From NCBI RefSeq assembly GCF_014652635.1, contig NZ_BMZE01000001.1, forward strand, positions 1,188,051 to 1,252,050: a DNA stretch of 64,000 bases. The letters run 5' to 3'. Shown here piece after piece: positions 23,360 to 33,388 of the stretch. The DNA is from Devosia pacifica (GTDB lineage: Bacteria; Pseudomonadota; Alphaproteobacteria; Rhizobiales; Devosiaceae). Position 1 is the stretch's first letter. Every line of letters begins with the position of its first letter. A program made the translations under genes and the position numbers. The notes under the pieces were generated by a model that saw nothing but the letters and a program-made list of their open reading frames with translations, did not search any database and had not been told where the DNA came from.

Positions 23360-24424
23360 ATGAACGATTGGTCGATCGCAACCAAAGACCCGGTATTGGT
23401 GACTGGTGCGACAGGTTACGTCGCCGGCTGGATCGTCAAATATCTGCTGGAGGCAGGCGTCACCGTCCATGCAGCGGTTCGGGACGCGCACAACAAAGAC
23501 AAGCTACGCCACCTCGACGACCTTGCAGCCTCATCTCCGGGTACCATTAAGTATTTCGAGGCGGACCTTCTCAAGCCGGGCTCATATGGTGCCGCCATGC
23601 AAGGGTGCCGGATCGTTTTTCACACGGCCTCACCATTCAAGATCACTGTCGAAGATCCGCAGCGGGATCTCGTCACACCTGCCCTCGAGGGAACCAGGAA
23701 CGTCCTGAAACAGGCCAGCGCAACGGAAACAGTTGAACGCGTGGTGCTGACCAGTTCGTGTGCAGCCATCTACACAGACGCAATCGAATGCCAGAATGCG
23801 CCCGGCGGTCGGTTGACCGAAGTCATCTGGAACACCACTGCGTCGCTAGAGTACCAGCCCTATTCCTATTCCAAGACGGTCGCAGAAAAAGCAGCTTGGG
23901 ATATCGCCGAGGCACAGCATCAGTGGAGGCTTGTGGCTATAAACCCGTCGCTGGTGCTCGGCCCGGCGATCGGCGGAAAGCCAACTTCAGAGAGTTTCTC
24001 GCTCATTCGACAGATGGGCGATGGCACTATGCGTTTTGGGGCGCCAAATGCCGGGATCGGCGTGGTGGATGTTCGTGATGTCGCAAGAGCGCATATCGCC
24101 GCTGCATTCAATCCCGATGCACAGGGCCGCCACATCCTATCTGGGCACAATACGAGCTTTCTGGAAATTGCCCAAAGCTTGCAGCCGCGGTTTGGCGACC
24201 GCTACAAGCTCCCAAAACGTGCCTTACCGAAAAGACTGCTTTGGCTTCTGGCGCCGCTTGCCGGCTTTCCGCGCGCCTATGTGGAGCGCAATATCGACGT
24301 AGAGTGGCACGCCGATAACACAAAGAGCATCCACGCCCTCGGGGTGAACTACAGGCCGCTTCAGCAATCAAGCGAAGACATGTTCGAGCAAATGATCGAA
24401 GCAGGTCTCCTGCCCGATCGCTAA
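23360..24424 (+). CDS. NAD-dependent epimerase/dihydroflavonol-reductase-like oxidoreductase
   Basis: A 354-aa extended short-chain dehydrogenase. Nucleotide-binding motif VTGATGYVAGWIVKYLL near residue 12, catalytic YSYSK(TVAEKAAWD) and NPSLVLGPAIG, as in DFR/cinnamoyl-CoA-reductase-like bacterial aldehyde or ketone reductases. Substrate unknown. It starts 55 bases after the ExoD gene with no visible terminator, so it may be read through. Confidence 0.8.
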   Translation: MNDWSIATKDPVLVTGATGYVAGWIVKYLLEAGVTVHAAVRDAHNKDKLRHLDDLAASSPGTIKYFEADLLKPGSYGAAMQGCRIVFHTASPFKITVEDPQRDLVTPALEGTRNVLKQASATETVERVVLTSSCAAIYTDAIECQNAPGGRLTEVIWNTTASLEYQPYSYSKTVAEKAAWDIAEAQHQWRLVAINPSLVLGPAIGGKPTSESFSLIRQMGDGTMRFGAPNAGIGVVDVRDVARAHIAAAFNPDAQGRHILSGHNTSFLEIAQSLQPRFGDRYKLPKRALPKRLLWLLAPLAGFPRAYVERNIDVEWHADNTKSIHALGVNYRPLQQSSEDMFEQMIEAGLLPDR

Positions 24425-24506
24425 ATGTCTGTTTCTTAGCCGACGCCAGAAAGCGCTCATTGGTTGTGCAGTTTAGGTGCTGCGCGCTTGTCATGCTCCT
24501 TCAAAT

Positions 24507-24522
24507 TTGTCAGACATATGTC
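24507..24522. promoter_or_regulatory. Overlapping palindromes, candidate GntR operator upstream of the first ABC operon
   Basis: TTGTCAGACA (24507-24516, dyad TGTC/GACA) overlaps the perfect 10-bp palindrome GACATATGTC (24513-24522). The first fits the T-x-G-T-n3-A-C-x-A half-site pattern of FCD-type GntR regulators. A GntR gene ends this operon, so self-regulation is plausible but unproven. Confidence 0.4.
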
Positions 24523-24644
24523 ATTGGGCCTTCCGAGGGGATCGATGGCCTGATCCGGCCCTTAGGAGAGCCGGCAAGAACAAGGGCCATTCACCGCGTG
24601 GGGATTGCGGGCGGGCGGCCGTATGCTTCGCAAGGAGGGAGCAC

Positions 24645-26243
24645 ATGAATTACATCCAGAAATTGTCTGGCGTCCTGGTGCTGGGTACCGCTCTGACGGT
24701 GCCCGCGATGGCGCAGACGGTCATTGCGCCAAGCGGTTCGACCGCAGGCACCTACATGGACTACATGAAGACCGTCTATGACCGAGGCACTGGCTCGGAA
24801 CTGCTTCAGATACCGCTGGCAACGTTCGACAAGGAATTCGAACTGACTCCGATGGCGGCGGAAAGCTGGGAGCAGTCTGAAGACGGATTGACCTGGACGT
24901 TCCACCTTCGCGACGGATTGGTCTGGTCCGATGGCGAACCGTTGACGGCTGAAGACTATGTCTTCGCACTCGAACGCGCAGCGACCACGGGCTATGACTT
25001 TGCCTGGTATTGGGACTTCGCGGGCGGTATCGATGGCTGGCAGGAAGTCACCGAAGGCGAGGCTGATGCATCTGCGCTCGGGCTCAACGCTGTCGATGAT
25101 CATACGATCGAGGTAACCACCACCGCGCCGAAGCCCTACTTCCCCGCCGTCACCAGCCTCTGGTACCCAGTTCCGAAGCACATGGTCGACGAATACGGCG
25201 ACGACTGGGCGCTTAATGTCGACACCATCGTGTCGTCAGGACCCTTCGAGATCGAGAGCTGGGAAAAATCCAACAACTCTGTCGTCTTCACCAAGTCCGA
25301 CACCTATACCGGGCCGTGGGAGCCGCAAGTCGAGCGTCTGGAACTGGATCCAACTCTCGCCGCCCCTGAAGTCGGCTTCCCTGCCTTTCTTGCCGGCGAC
25401 GCCGATTTCTCGTTTCTCAACACCGGACAGGTTCCTGTCGCTCAGGCACAGTTCCCGGACGGCATCCGCGAGAACGCGGTCTTTGCGACATCATACATCT
25501 CGTACGATCTCGACAGTGAACCATTCAACGATCCGGATGTTCGCCGGGCGTTCTACTATGCTGTCGACCGCGACGAGTTGACCTCGACTGTTCTCAAGGA
25601 CATTGCCATTCCCGCCGGATCGATCCTGCCGCCGGGCTATCCTGGATACAACCAGGATATTGCGGCACAAGCCATCTTTGATCCTGAACAGGCTCGGCAG
25701 TATCTGGCCGATGCCGGCTACCCGGACGGTGAAGGCTTCCCGGACATCGAGATCTGGTACCGCGATGAAGGCGGTTATAACGGTGCGATCATTCCAGCGA
25801 TGGCGCAGTACCTCCAGGCTGAGTTCGAAGAAGTTCTCGGCATCACCATGAACATCCGTTCGCTCCCGGGACCCGAATGGATGGACGGGCTTCGCAACAA
25901 GACCAACAATATCTTCATCGCCCCCTACGAGTACGACTATCTCGATCCCTCGAACTTTTACGGCATCTTCTATGATGGCGGCCGTCACGGTTACTTCGTC
26001 TCAGACTATGATGAGCTGGTGGCTCAGGCCGATTCCGAGTCTGATTGGGATACCCGCCTCGAGCTTTACGCCGAAGCCGAGCAGATCATGATCGACGAGG
26101 GCCTGATTGTGCCTCTTGTCCATCCGATCACGCTGGCAGTGCTCTCGGGTGAGCTCAGTGGCGAGGCGACGGAACCGAACGAACTCGGCTTCACGCCGCT
26201 CGATCGGTTAGCGCACTACTTTTACACGCACGTGACCAAGTAA
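24645..26243 (+). CDS. Peptide/oligosaccharide ABC transporter substrate-binding protein (SBP_bac_5)
   Basis: A 532-aa periplasmic protein with signal peptide MNYIQKLSGVLVLGTALTVP, then AMAQ, starting at ATG 24645 behind AAGGAGG. SBP family 5 features: LAESW-like AAESWEQSEDGLTWTFHLRDG, LVWSDGEPLTAEDYVFAL, and PFNDPDVRRAFYYAVDRDEL. It belongs with the fused ATPase and two permeases downstream. Whether it binds peptides or other ligands cannot be told; the co-transcribed PLP enzyme hints at an amino-acid derivative. Confidence 0.9.
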   Translation: MNYIQKLSGVLVLGTALTVPAMAQTVIAPSGSTAGTYMDYMKTVYDRGTGSELLQIPLATFDKEFELTPMAAESWEQSEDGLTWTFHLRDGLVWSDGEPLTAEDYVFALERAATTGYDFAWYWDFAGGIDGWQEVTEGEADASALGLNAVDDHTIEVTTTAPKPYFPAVTSLWYPVPKHMVDEYGDDWALNVDTIVSSGPFEIESWEKSNNSVVFTKSDTYTGPWEPQVERLELDPTLAAPEVGFPAFLAGDADFSFLNTGQVPVAQAQFPDGIRENAVFATSYISYDLDSEPFNDPDVRRAFYYAVDRDELTSTVLKDIAIPAGSILPPGYPGYNQDIAAQAIFDPEQARQYLADAGYPDGEGFPDIEIWYRDEGGYNGAIIPAMAQYLQAEFEEVLGITMNIRSLPGPEWMDGLRNKTNNIFIAPYEYDYLDPSNFYGIFYDGGRHGYFVSDYDELVAQADSESDWDTRLELYAEAEQIMIDEGLIVPLVHPITLAVLSGELSGEATEPNELGFTPLDRLAHYFYTHVTK

Positions 26244-26311
26244 TAACGCGTTCGGTGGGTGCCTCGGGCAATTACCGAGGCACCCAGACCTCACTCTATC
26301 GGGACCGAACA

Positions 26312-28066
26312 ATGTCGCTTGTCGAAATCGAAGATCTGCGCGTGAGTTTCCGCCAGTATGGCGGCGCTGTAGATGCCGTACGCGGCATCGGCTTTACCCT
26401 CGAGCAGGGCGAAAGCCTTGGCATCGTGGGCGAGTCAGGCTCTGGAAAGTCGGTGAGTTGCAGCGCTCTTATGCGGCTGCTTCCTGCAACAGCTGAAGTA
26501 TCGGCGGCCAGACTGCGCCTCGATGGGGTGGATGTCACGAAAGCGGATCGCGAGGACCTGGTGCGCCTGCGCGGACGCTCCGCCGCGATGATCTTCCAGG
26601 ACCCGATGACGGCATTTGACCCGGTCTTCACCATTGGGCACCAGATTTGCGAGACGATCATCGCGCATCGCGGCACCAGCAAAAAGCAGGCGCTGGATGA
26701 GGCCCGCCAACTGCTCGAACGCGTCGAAATCAAGAATGCCGGCGACGTTCTGGGATATTACCCGCACCAGCTTTCCGGCGGCATGCTGCAGCGCGCCATG
26801 ATTGCCATGGCTCTTTCCTGCAGGCCAAAGCTGCTGATTGCCGACGAGCCTACCACCGCGCTCGACGTGACGATCCAGGCGCAAATTCTGCAACTGATCA
26901 AGGACATTCAAGCCGAGTTCGGCATGGCGCTGATCATGATCACTCATGATCTCGGCGTCATCGCAGAAACCGTCGACCGCGTCCTTGTGATGTACCAGGG
27001 CGAGGTGATGGAACAGGGCCCAGTTTCCCAGATCTTTGACGCGCCACAGCACGACTACACAAAGCAGTTGCTTGCGAGCCTGCACGCCGGTTTCGAGGCT
27101 TCGCGCGGTGAAGAGCGAGATGTTCCCGCGCTTGAGCTGCGCGGCCTTGCGAAAACCTACCGCATTCGGAGACGGTCCGGCCTTTTCCATAAGTATGCGG
27201 ACTTTCAGGCCGTGCAGGAAACCAACATTGTCCTGCCGCGCAATCGCATTGTCGGCATTGTCGGCGAATCCGGCTCCGGGAAAACCACCACGGGGCTCAT
27301 GGCCATGCGGCTTACCGAGCCGACGAGTGGCCAGATCCTCTTGGAAGGCACCGACATATCAGGCCTGTCAGCAGAAGCTTTGCGGCCGTTTCGCCGGCGC
27401 ATGCAGATTGTCTTTCAGGACAGCTACTCCGCGCTCGACCCGATGATGACGCTGGTCCAGATCATAGCCGAGCCTTTGCATATCCACGAGATCGGCACAG
27501 CGCGCGAGCAGAGCGAACTGGCGCTCGACTGGCTCGACAGGGTGGGGCTCGACCGCAGCTTTGCCTCGCGTTACCCGCACGAACTTTCGGGTGGCCAGCG
27601 CCAGCGCGTTGCAATAGCGCGGTCGCTAATTCTGGGCCCGAGCGTACTCGTTGCAGATGAGCCGACTTCGGCGCTCGATGTTACGGTCAAGGCGCAGATC
27701 ATCAGGCTGCTGAAGCGTCTTCAGGCTGAAATGGGGTTGTCGATCCTGTTTATCAGCCACGACCTGTCGACCGTCAAATCGCTCACCGATACGGTGGTGG
27801 TGATGTATCAGGGGCGCGTCGTCGAGGAAGCGCCGACAGAGCGCATATTTGCCGCCCCGCAACACCCCTATACCAAGGCCCTGCTGGACGCCATTCCGGT
27901 CACCAATCCGCGGGACAGGCGTCTGCGCAGCTTCCTGTCGGCCGAGCAGATTGCCGCGGCGACACCGCGCTACACCACCAAGGACACCGGCACCGGGCCA
28001 CACGCCGACCCGACGCTTGTCGGCATCGCGCCGAACCATCGCGTCGAAGCCGTCGTGACAGCCTGA
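26312..28066 (+). CDS. Fused dipeptide-type ABC transporter ATPase (DppD-DppF in one chain)
   Basis: A 584-aa protein with two complete ATPase domains. Domain 1 has Walker A GESGSGKS (about residue 40), signature [15 protein letters not shown] and Walker [13 protein letters not shown]. Domain 2 has Walker [10 protein letters not shown] (about 330), signature [15 protein letters not shown] and Walker [13 protein letters not shown]. Each is followed by an Opp/Dpp C-terminal extension. ATG 26312 is chosen because the domain starts [12 protein letters not shown] directly after it. In the second transporter of this window the same halves are separate genes. Confidence 0.92.
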   Translation: MSLVEIEDLRVSFRQYGGAVDAVRGIGFTLEQGESLGIVGESGSGKSVSCSALMRLLPATAEVSAARLRLDGVDVTKADREDLVRLRGRSAAMIFQDPMTAFDPVFTIGHQICETIIAHRGTSKKQALDEARQLLERVEIKNAGDVLGYYPHQLSGGMLQRAMIAMALSCRPKLLIADEPTTALDVTIQAQILQLIKDIQAEFGMALIMITHDLGVIAETVDRVLVMYQGEVMEQGPVSQIFDAPQHDYTKQLLASLHAGFEASRGEERDVPALELRGLAKTYRIRRRSGLFHKYADFQAVQETNIVLPRNRIVGIVGESGSGKTTTGLMAMRLTEPTSGQILLEGTDISGLSAEALRPFRRRMQIVFQDSYSALDPMMTLVQIIAEPLHIHEIGTAREQSELALDWLDRVGLDRSFASRYPHELSGGQRQRVAIARSLILGPSVLVADEPTSALDVTVKAQIIRLLKRLQAEMGLSILFISHDLSTVKSLTDTVVVMYQGRVVEEAPTERIFAAPQHPYTKALLDAIPVTNPRDRRLRSFLSAEQIAAATPRYTTKDTGTGPHADPTLVGIAPNHRVEAVVTA

Positions 28067-28076
28067 GGAGAAACGG

Positions 28077-29006
28077 ATGCTGCTCTACATCTTTCGCCGA
28101 TTGCTGTCTGTCGCCGTCACGTTCTTCATCGTCTCGGTGATCATCTTTTTGATGATGCACTCCGTCCCCGGTGGGCCATTCGATGCCAACGAAATCCCGG
28201 TCTCCGAAGCGGTACGCCAGCAACTGATGGCGCAGCTCGGACTCGACCAGCCGCTTTACGTTCAGTACTTCAAATACATGTGGGGGGTACTGCACTTCGA
28301 TTTCGGCGTGCCTTACCAGAGCCCCGGCGAAACCGTGCTGCAGTTGCTCTCGCGTGCATGGGTGCCGAGCCTTATTCTCGGCGGCGCCGGCGTTGCGCTG
28401 GGCGCGCCGCTGGGGATACTGCTGGGAATCGCTGCCGCGCTCAATCGCAATACCTGGATCGACTACCTTGCCTCTGCCTTCTCGACGATTGGGCTGACCG
28501 TACCGGTCTTCGTCATTTCGATGGTCTTGATCCTGGTGTTTGCGGTCTGGCTCGACTGGCTCCCGGCGAGCGGTTGGCCGACGCCTGACCGATGGATCCT
28601 GCCGATCATCGCCTATGCCGCAATTCCCGTCGCCACCTATGCGCGCTATACGCGCTCGGCGATGCTCGACACCCTCAGTCGTCCCTTCGTGACTGTTCTG
28701 CGGGCGAAGGGCTTGTCTGAGCGGCGCATCGTCTTCCAGCACGTCCTGCGCAATTCCGCGATCCCGCTCGTTACCGTCTTTCTGCCGATGTTCATCGGCA
28801 CTGCGACAGGTTCGATCTTCGTTGAAGCAATGTTCCGGATTCCGGGACTAGGCGCCTACTTCGTCTCGTCGATCGAGCTGCGCGACTACCCGCTCGAGAT
28901 GGCGCTGATGCTGATGATCACCTTCATGTACTGCATCGCGTACCTGCTCTCGGATATTGTCTACGCGCTGATCAATCCGCGCATTCGTGTTGGAGGATCG
29001 GAATGA
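28077..29006 (+). CDS. ABC transporter permease, DppB type
   Basis: A 309-aa permease with six hydrophobic helices. The N-terminus MLLYIFRRLLSVAVTFFIVS is typical of DppB/OppB, and the EAA loop reads TVLRAKGLSERRIVFQHVLRN. It lies 10 bases after the ATPase and overlaps the next permease by ATGA. Confidence 0.92.
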   Translation: MLLYIFRRLLSVAVTFFIVSVIIFLMMHSVPGGPFDANEIPVSEAVRQQLMAQLGLDQPLYVQYFKYMWGVLHFDFGVPYQSPGETVLQLLSRAWVPSLILGGAGVALGAPLGILLGIAAALNRNTWIDYLASAFSTIGLTVPVFVISMVLILVFAVWLDWLPASGWPTPDRWILPIIAYAAIPVATYARYTRSAMLDTLSRPFVTVLRAKGLSERRIVFQHVLRNSAIPLVTVFLPMFIGTATGSIFVEAMFRIPGLGAYFVSSIELRDYPLEMALMLMITFMYCIAYLLSDIVYALINPRIRVGGSE

Positions 29007-29890
29007 GCGATACCGCAGGATCGATCGCACCCATTGTGCGCCAACGCAGCCCGCTATGGTTCGCTTGGCGCCGATTTCTTTCCAACAAGGCAGCTTTGGC
29101 CGGCGGCATCATTCTCGGCATATTGATCCTGATGGCGCTGTTTGCTCCGCTGATCACCCCGGTGCCACCCACGGCTCAGATGTTCCTGACGGAATCGCTA
29201 GCCTTCCCCTCTGCCGAGCACTGGTTCGGGGTCGACGGCCTCGGGCGCGATTTTTACACCCGCATCGTTTATGGCGCGCGTGTTTCCCTGACCATCGGCT
29301 TCATCGCCGCCGCGTTCAGCGTCCTGATCGGCATCCCGCTCGGGGCGCTCGCAGGATATTTCGGTGGACGGATCGACTGGTTCATCATGCGCGTCATCGA
29401 GCTGTTCTCGGTGGTGCCGCCCCTTCTTGCCGCGATGCTGCTCGGCGCTCTGACCCGAGGCGGCTATTTCACAATCGTCCTCATTGCCGCGCTGTTCGGC
29501 TGGGTGCAGGTATGCCTGCTGGTCCGGGCTCAGGTGAAGTCGTTCCGGGAAAAGGAATTCGTGCGCGCGGCGCAGGCGCTTGGCGCTTCGCCCTGGTACA
29601 TCATCCGCCGGCATCTCATTCCTAATTCTGTCAGCCCGATCATTGTCGGCTTCGTTCTCGCGATCCCGCTGGCGATGATGCTCGAGGCCAGCCTGAGCTT
29701 TCTTGGTGTCGGTGTGCCGCCGCCCACACCGACCTGGGGCCAGATGATCAGTGAAGGCATCAACTATATGTTCTACTACTGGCATCTCGCCCTGTTCCCC
29801 ACCCTTGCCCTCGCCATCACCGTTCTGTCGACCTCGCTGTTCGGCGACGGCTTGCGCGATGCGCTAGACCCCACCTTGAAAGGCCGCTGA
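29003..29890 (+). CDS. ABC transporter permease, DppC type
   Basis: A 295-aa permease: a hydrophilic N-terminus, the DppC/OppC motif HWFGVDGLGRDFYTRIVYGA and an EAA loop EFVRAAQALGASPWYIIRRH. It overlaps dppB-like by four bases and is followed after 3 bases by the PLP-enzyme gene. Confidence 0.92.
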   Translation: MSDTAGSIAPIVRQRSPLWFAWRRFLSNKAALAGGIILGILILMALFAPLITPVPPTAQMFLTESLAFPSAEHWFGVDGLGRDFYTRIVYGARVSLTIGFIAAAFSVLIGIPLGALAGYFGGRIDWFIMRVIELFSVVPPLLAAMLLGALTRGGYFTIVLIAALFGWVQVCLLVRAQVKSFREKEFVRAAQALGASPWYIIRRHLIPNSVSPIIVGFVLAIPLAMMLEASLSFLGVGVPPPTPTWGQMISEGINYMFYYWHLALFPTLALAITVLSTSLFGDGLRDALDPTLKGR

Positions 29891-29893
29891 TCC

Positions 29894-31096
29894 GTGTCCG
29901 ACAATCTCGCCAGTCAGTTTCTCCTGAGGGAAGACGTGACCTTTCTGAACCACGGCTCGTTCGGCGCCTGTCCGCGCCCGGTCTTCGAAACCTATCAGGC
30001 GTTCCAACTTGAGCTTGAGCGCGAGCCCGTGGACTTCCTCGGCCGCAGGCTGACCGACACCATGCGCGAACCGCGCCACGTTCTGGCCGCCGAAGTCGGT
30101 TCTGGCCCGGAGGACTTGGTCGGCGTCATCAACGCCACCACCGGGCTCAACATCGTTGCGCACTCGCTGCCGCTTCAGGCGGGCGATGAGATTCTCACCA
30201 CCGACCATGAGTATTCCGCTCTCGAAAAGACCTGGGCGCAAGTGTGCCGGCGCACTGGGGCCGAGGTAAAAGTGGTCAAAGTTCCTCTGCCGCTCGAGGA
30301 GGAAAGCCAGTTCGTAGATACCATCCTCGCGGGCATGACCGAGCGCACCCGCGTACTTTTTCTAAGCCACATCACCTCGCCTACCGCCCTGCTCTTTCCG
30401 CTCGAGGCGGTCATTGCCGAAGCGCGGCGCAGGAACATCTGGACTGTCATCGACGGCGCGCACACGCCCGGTCATATCGATCTCGATCTCGACGCGCTCG
30501 GTGCTGATTTTTATGCAGGCAACTGCCATAAATGGATGATGGCGCCGAAGGGGTCTGCATTCCTTCATGCTCGCCCGGAGGTTCAGGGGCTGCTCACCCC
30601 GCTGGTGATCAGCCACGGCTGGACCGAACAATCAAAGCAGCCCGGCGCCAAAGGCGCTTTCGGCAATTCGCCGTTTATCGACGAGATCGAGGTGCAAGGC
30701 ACCCGTGACCCTGCGGCCTGGCTGACCATACCGTCTGCCCTCGCCTTTCGGCGGGAGAATGACTGGCGGAGCGTAGCACGGCGCTGCTCGGAACTGGCTG
30801 AGGAAACGCTCGAGCGGGTGGTGGAACGCACCGGGCTTGCCCCTCTCGGCAGCTCGGCGTTCCGAGCGCCGCAAATGGTGGCAATTCCAATCCCGCCATG
30901 CGATGCGCCAGCAATTCACAAGACACTGTTTGAAAAACACCGGATCGAAATCCCGGTGTTCAAATGGCAGGACAGACATATCGCGCGCCTGTCGGTTCAG
31001 GGCTATAATGTCAGAGGCCAAATGGACAGCCTGATCGCTGCTCTTGATGAACTCGTCGGGCTGTCTGATCAGGCAGCCAGCGCAGCGACAGCATAG
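29894..31096 (+). CDS. Aminotransferase class V, isopenicillin-N-epimerase-like
   Basis: A 400-aa PLP enzyme with GTG start 3 bases after the permease stop. Motifs: FLNHGSFGACPRPV at the N-terminus, DHEYSALEKTW, DGAHTPGHIDLDL and the Schiff-base Lys in AGNCHKWMMAPKGSAFL. It is closest in pattern to CefD-like epimerases and cysteine-desulfurase-fold aminotransferases; real epimerisation of a beta-lactam precursor is unlikely here. Its place inside a peptide ABC operon suggests it processes the imported compound. Followed by the GntR gene. Confidence 0.85.
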   Translation: MSDNLASQFLLREDVTFLNHGSFGACPRPVFETYQAFQLELEREPVDFLGRRLTDTMREPRHVLAAEVGSGPEDLVGVINATTGLNIVAHSLPLQAGDEILTTDHEYSALEKTWAQVCRRTGAEVKVVKVPLPLEEESQFVDTILAGMTERTRVLFLSHITSPTALLFPLEAVIAEARRRNIWTVIDGAHTPGHIDLDLDALGADFYAGNCHKWMMAPKGSAFLHARPEVQGLLTPLVISHGWTEQSKQPGAKGAFGNSPFIDEIEVQGTRDPAAWLTIPSALAFRRENDWRSVARRCSELAEETLERVVERTGLAPLGSSAFRAPQMVAIPIPPCDAPAIHKTLFEKHRIEIPVFKWQDRHIARLSVQGYNVRGQMDSLIAALDELVGLSDQAASAATA

Positions 31097-31136
31097 GAAG
31101 CAGCGCCACGCGCCGGACATAACGGAAATCGGTGCA

Positions 31137-31862
31137 GTGAACGACACCAAGGTATTGAAATACCTGACGCCTCTTGAGAACCGCTCACGCAATGTGGAGG
31201 TTCAGGAAGCGCTTGCGAACATGATCGAACAGGCTGGCCTCACCATTGGGGACCGCCTTCCGCCGGAGCTGTCACTCGCCCGTTCTCTAGGCGTTGGCCG
31301 GTCGACGATTCGCGAAGCTCTCAACCGCTGGGAGGGTTTGGGCATCATAAAGCGCCGCCGGGGAGACGGTACGTACTTGACGGCGCGGGTGCAGGCTTCG
31401 CGTGGTCTGGTCTCCACAATCGTCAGGCTCGAGGGCGAGGCGCTGCTGCGTCTGCTGGAGATCCGGCGGACGCTGGAAGTAGACGTGGTGCGCAAGGCGA
31501 CGAAAAACGCCACTGACGCGCAACGTCTCGAGATCCAGCATCTATGCACCCAGCTACTGCAGGTCGTCGAGGATGGTGGAGAATGGCGCGCTGCCGATCA
31601 TGCCTTTCACGGCGCCATCTATGACGCTACTGGCAATCCAATGTACGGGCATCTTTTGGTCAATCTCGACCAAGCGATCGAGCGCGGGGGCCCTTCTCCG
31701 TTTGGTGCCGACGATTTCGGGCTGAGTTCGTTCCCCTTGCACCGTGTGCTGGCTGACCGCATCGCCGTCGACGATGCGGACGGCGCAGTAGCGGCGATGC
31801 ATGAACTTCTGGACACCGTCGAAGACGAAATCCGCGCGCTTATCGCCCTGACGCCGACCTAA
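31137..31862 (+). CDS. GntR-family transcriptional regulator (FCD subfamily)
   Basis: A 241-aa protein. The winged helix-turn-helix (LPPELSLARSLGVGRSTIRE, then ALNRWEGLGIIKRRRGDGTYL) is followed by an all-helical FCD ligand domain (RLLEIRRTLEVDVVRKA, DHAFHGAIYDATGNPMY). GTG 31137 is preferred since an upstream start at 31044 would overlap the PLP-enzyme gene by 53 bases with no conserved residues. It is last in the ABC operon and is the likely local repressor, perhaps at the palindromes near 24510. Confidence 0.85.
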   Translation: MNDTKVLKYLTPLENRSRNVEVQEALANMIEQAGLTIGDRLPPELSLARSLGVGRSTIREALNRWEGLGIIKRRRGDGTYLTARVQASRGLVSTIVRLEGEALLRLLEIRRTLEVDVVRKATKNATDAQRLEIQHLCTQLLQVVEDGGEWRAADHAFHGAIYDATGNPMYGHLLVNLDQAIERGGPSPFGADDFGLSSFPLHRVLADRIAVDDADGAVAAMHELLDTVEDEIRALIALTPT

Positions 31863-31887
31863 AAAAAGCCCCGGCTTTCGCCGGGGC
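31861..31887 (-). terminator. Rho-independent terminator, shared at a convergent gene end
   Basis: Minus strand: GCCCCGGC, loop GAAA, GCCGGGGC, then seven T; this ends the repeat-protein gene (stop 31914). The same hairpin follows the stop codon of the plus-strand GntR gene. Confidence 0.92.
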
Positions 31888-31913
31888 CAGATTAGCTGGA
31901 GAAGAGTGGGCTT

Positions 31914-33140
31914 TTAGCGCGTGCCCATCTCGACCTCGTCTTCGGTGGTCAGTTCCTGAGCCATCGACGGATCATAGTTGGCAAGATCCGAAATGTCCTG
32001 ATCGGTCATCGAAACCAGCACGAGACGATCATCCATGACGATGATGTTGTCGACTGGCAGGACCACGCCGCCCTGGCCATCGCCGATACGGCTATCCGGG
32101 CCGAGAACCACATAGTCGGTGTCGCCTGCGCTGACCATGCGCTCGACGGTGCCAAGCATTGTGTCCTCAGCGTTGTAGAGATCCTGCCCGATCACGTCGC
32201 TCACGACGTAGACAGTCATCTCACCGGTATCCATGTTCGGGTCACCGGCCTGCAGAAGCTGCACGACGGTCTGCTGCCCCTCGGCGGCATCGCTATCGTC
32301 GCTCATGCTCTCATAGCGAATCTCTGGTTCGCCGGTCTGGTTGAACTGAACTTGTGGCTCGCCTTCAGTCTCGACCTCGATATTGGGTTCGGCAGATTCG
32401 TACTGCACCTGCGGCTGTCCGGTCTCGACCTGAATCTGCGGCTCACCTTCGTCCTGCTGCTGAACGACCTGAGCATTCTCCTGCTCGATCTGAATGTCGC
32501 CGCCTTCATCGACAGACTCGGTGGCATCGACCTGGATCTGGGGCTCAGCCTGCTCGACACTGACTGTCGGCTCGGACTGCTGGACCTCGATTTCAGGATC
32601 AGGCGTAGATACGGCTACATCCGGATCTGGCATGCGCACGATGATTTCCGGCTGCGGCTGATCAATCGTGATCACCGGCTGCGGAATCTGTACGCGCACG
32701 GTCGGCTGCTGCTGACGAACGATGACCTGCGGACGGCCCTGGTCGACGCGTACCTGTGCCTCCGGCTGCGTCACCGACACTTCCGGCGCGCTCTGCTGAA
32801 CGGTCACTTCCGGATCCGGCTGGGTTACAAGTACGCGTGCAGCGGCTTCTGCGTCAGCACCTTCAAGTTCTTCGCCGCTCTGGCTCCGGTCGAGTGCCAT
32901 GGCGGCTTCTTCGTAGACAAGAGCGCACTGCTCAGCGTCTCCGGCCACAACAATCTGGTCCGCCTCAGTGACCCAGTCAGACCGCAAATCGTTGGCATTG
33001 TCTGCCGCAAATTGCTCAAGAGCTTCGCATTCCTGACCCTCGGGGGCCTGCATCATCTGATCTTGCGCTAGCGCCGGCACGGTAACAGCAGATGTGCCAA
33101 GCAACGACGCGATCAACATTGTAGAGATCTGCGTTTTCAT
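31914..33140 (-). CDS. Secreted protein with nonapeptide P-x-V-x-V repeats and a PRC-barrel-like C-terminal domain
   Basis: A 408-aa protein with signal peptide MKTQISTMLIASLLGTSAVT, then VPALAQ. After a short helical Cys-containing region, residues about 110-270 carry some 16 units of the pattern x-V-x-V-x-x-x-x-P (for example PEVSVTQPEA, QVIVRQQQP, TVSVEQAEP). The first eleven have a nearly strict 9-residue period; later ones are irregular and acidic. Residues about 285-400 look like a PRC-barrel (DVIGQDLYNAEDTMLGTVER, VVLGPDSRIG, VLPVDNIIV). Alternating hydrophobics suggest stacked beta strands. Function unknown; a periplasmic or cell-envelope structural protein is likely. Confidence 0.75.
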   Translation of the reverse strand: MKTQISTMLIASLLGTSAVTVPALAQDQMMQAPEGQECEALEQFAADNANDLRSDWVTEADQIVVAGDAEQCALVYEEAAMALDRSQSGEELEGADAEAAARVLVTQPDPEVTVQQSAPEVSVTQPEAQVRVDQGRPQVIVRQQQPTVRVQIPQPVITIDQPQPEIIVRMPDPDVAVSTPDPEIEVQQSEPTVSVEQAEPQIQVDATESVDEGGDIQIEQENAQVVQQQDEGEPQIQVETGQPQVQYESAEPNIEVETEGEPQVQFNQTGEPEIRYESMSDDSDAAEGQQTVVQLLQAGDPNMDTGEMTVYVVSDVIGQDLYNAEDTMLGTVERMVSAGDTDYVVLGPDSRIGDGQGGVVLPVDNIIVMDDRLVLVSMTDQDISDLANYDPSMAQELTTEDEVEMGTR

Positions 33141-33388
33141 TTCGCCTCCAGATAGATTTTATGAAAAATTTTGAGGTACAAGACAGATTTAATACTATTG
33201 ATCTGGCCTTGCGACTGACCTCACAACGGGGCAAAATTGTGTTAGTTTCTGGACTTAACTGAGATCAACTTGCGACCGAACAAGGAACAGTCACGACGGC
33301 CGTTTGGGCCTTGCGCCCTGCCCTCGGGAGCCCTACGAGCTAGCCGCGGACGCCCTGTTGAAAGGGGAAGTAATAGCGGAGGAGAACC

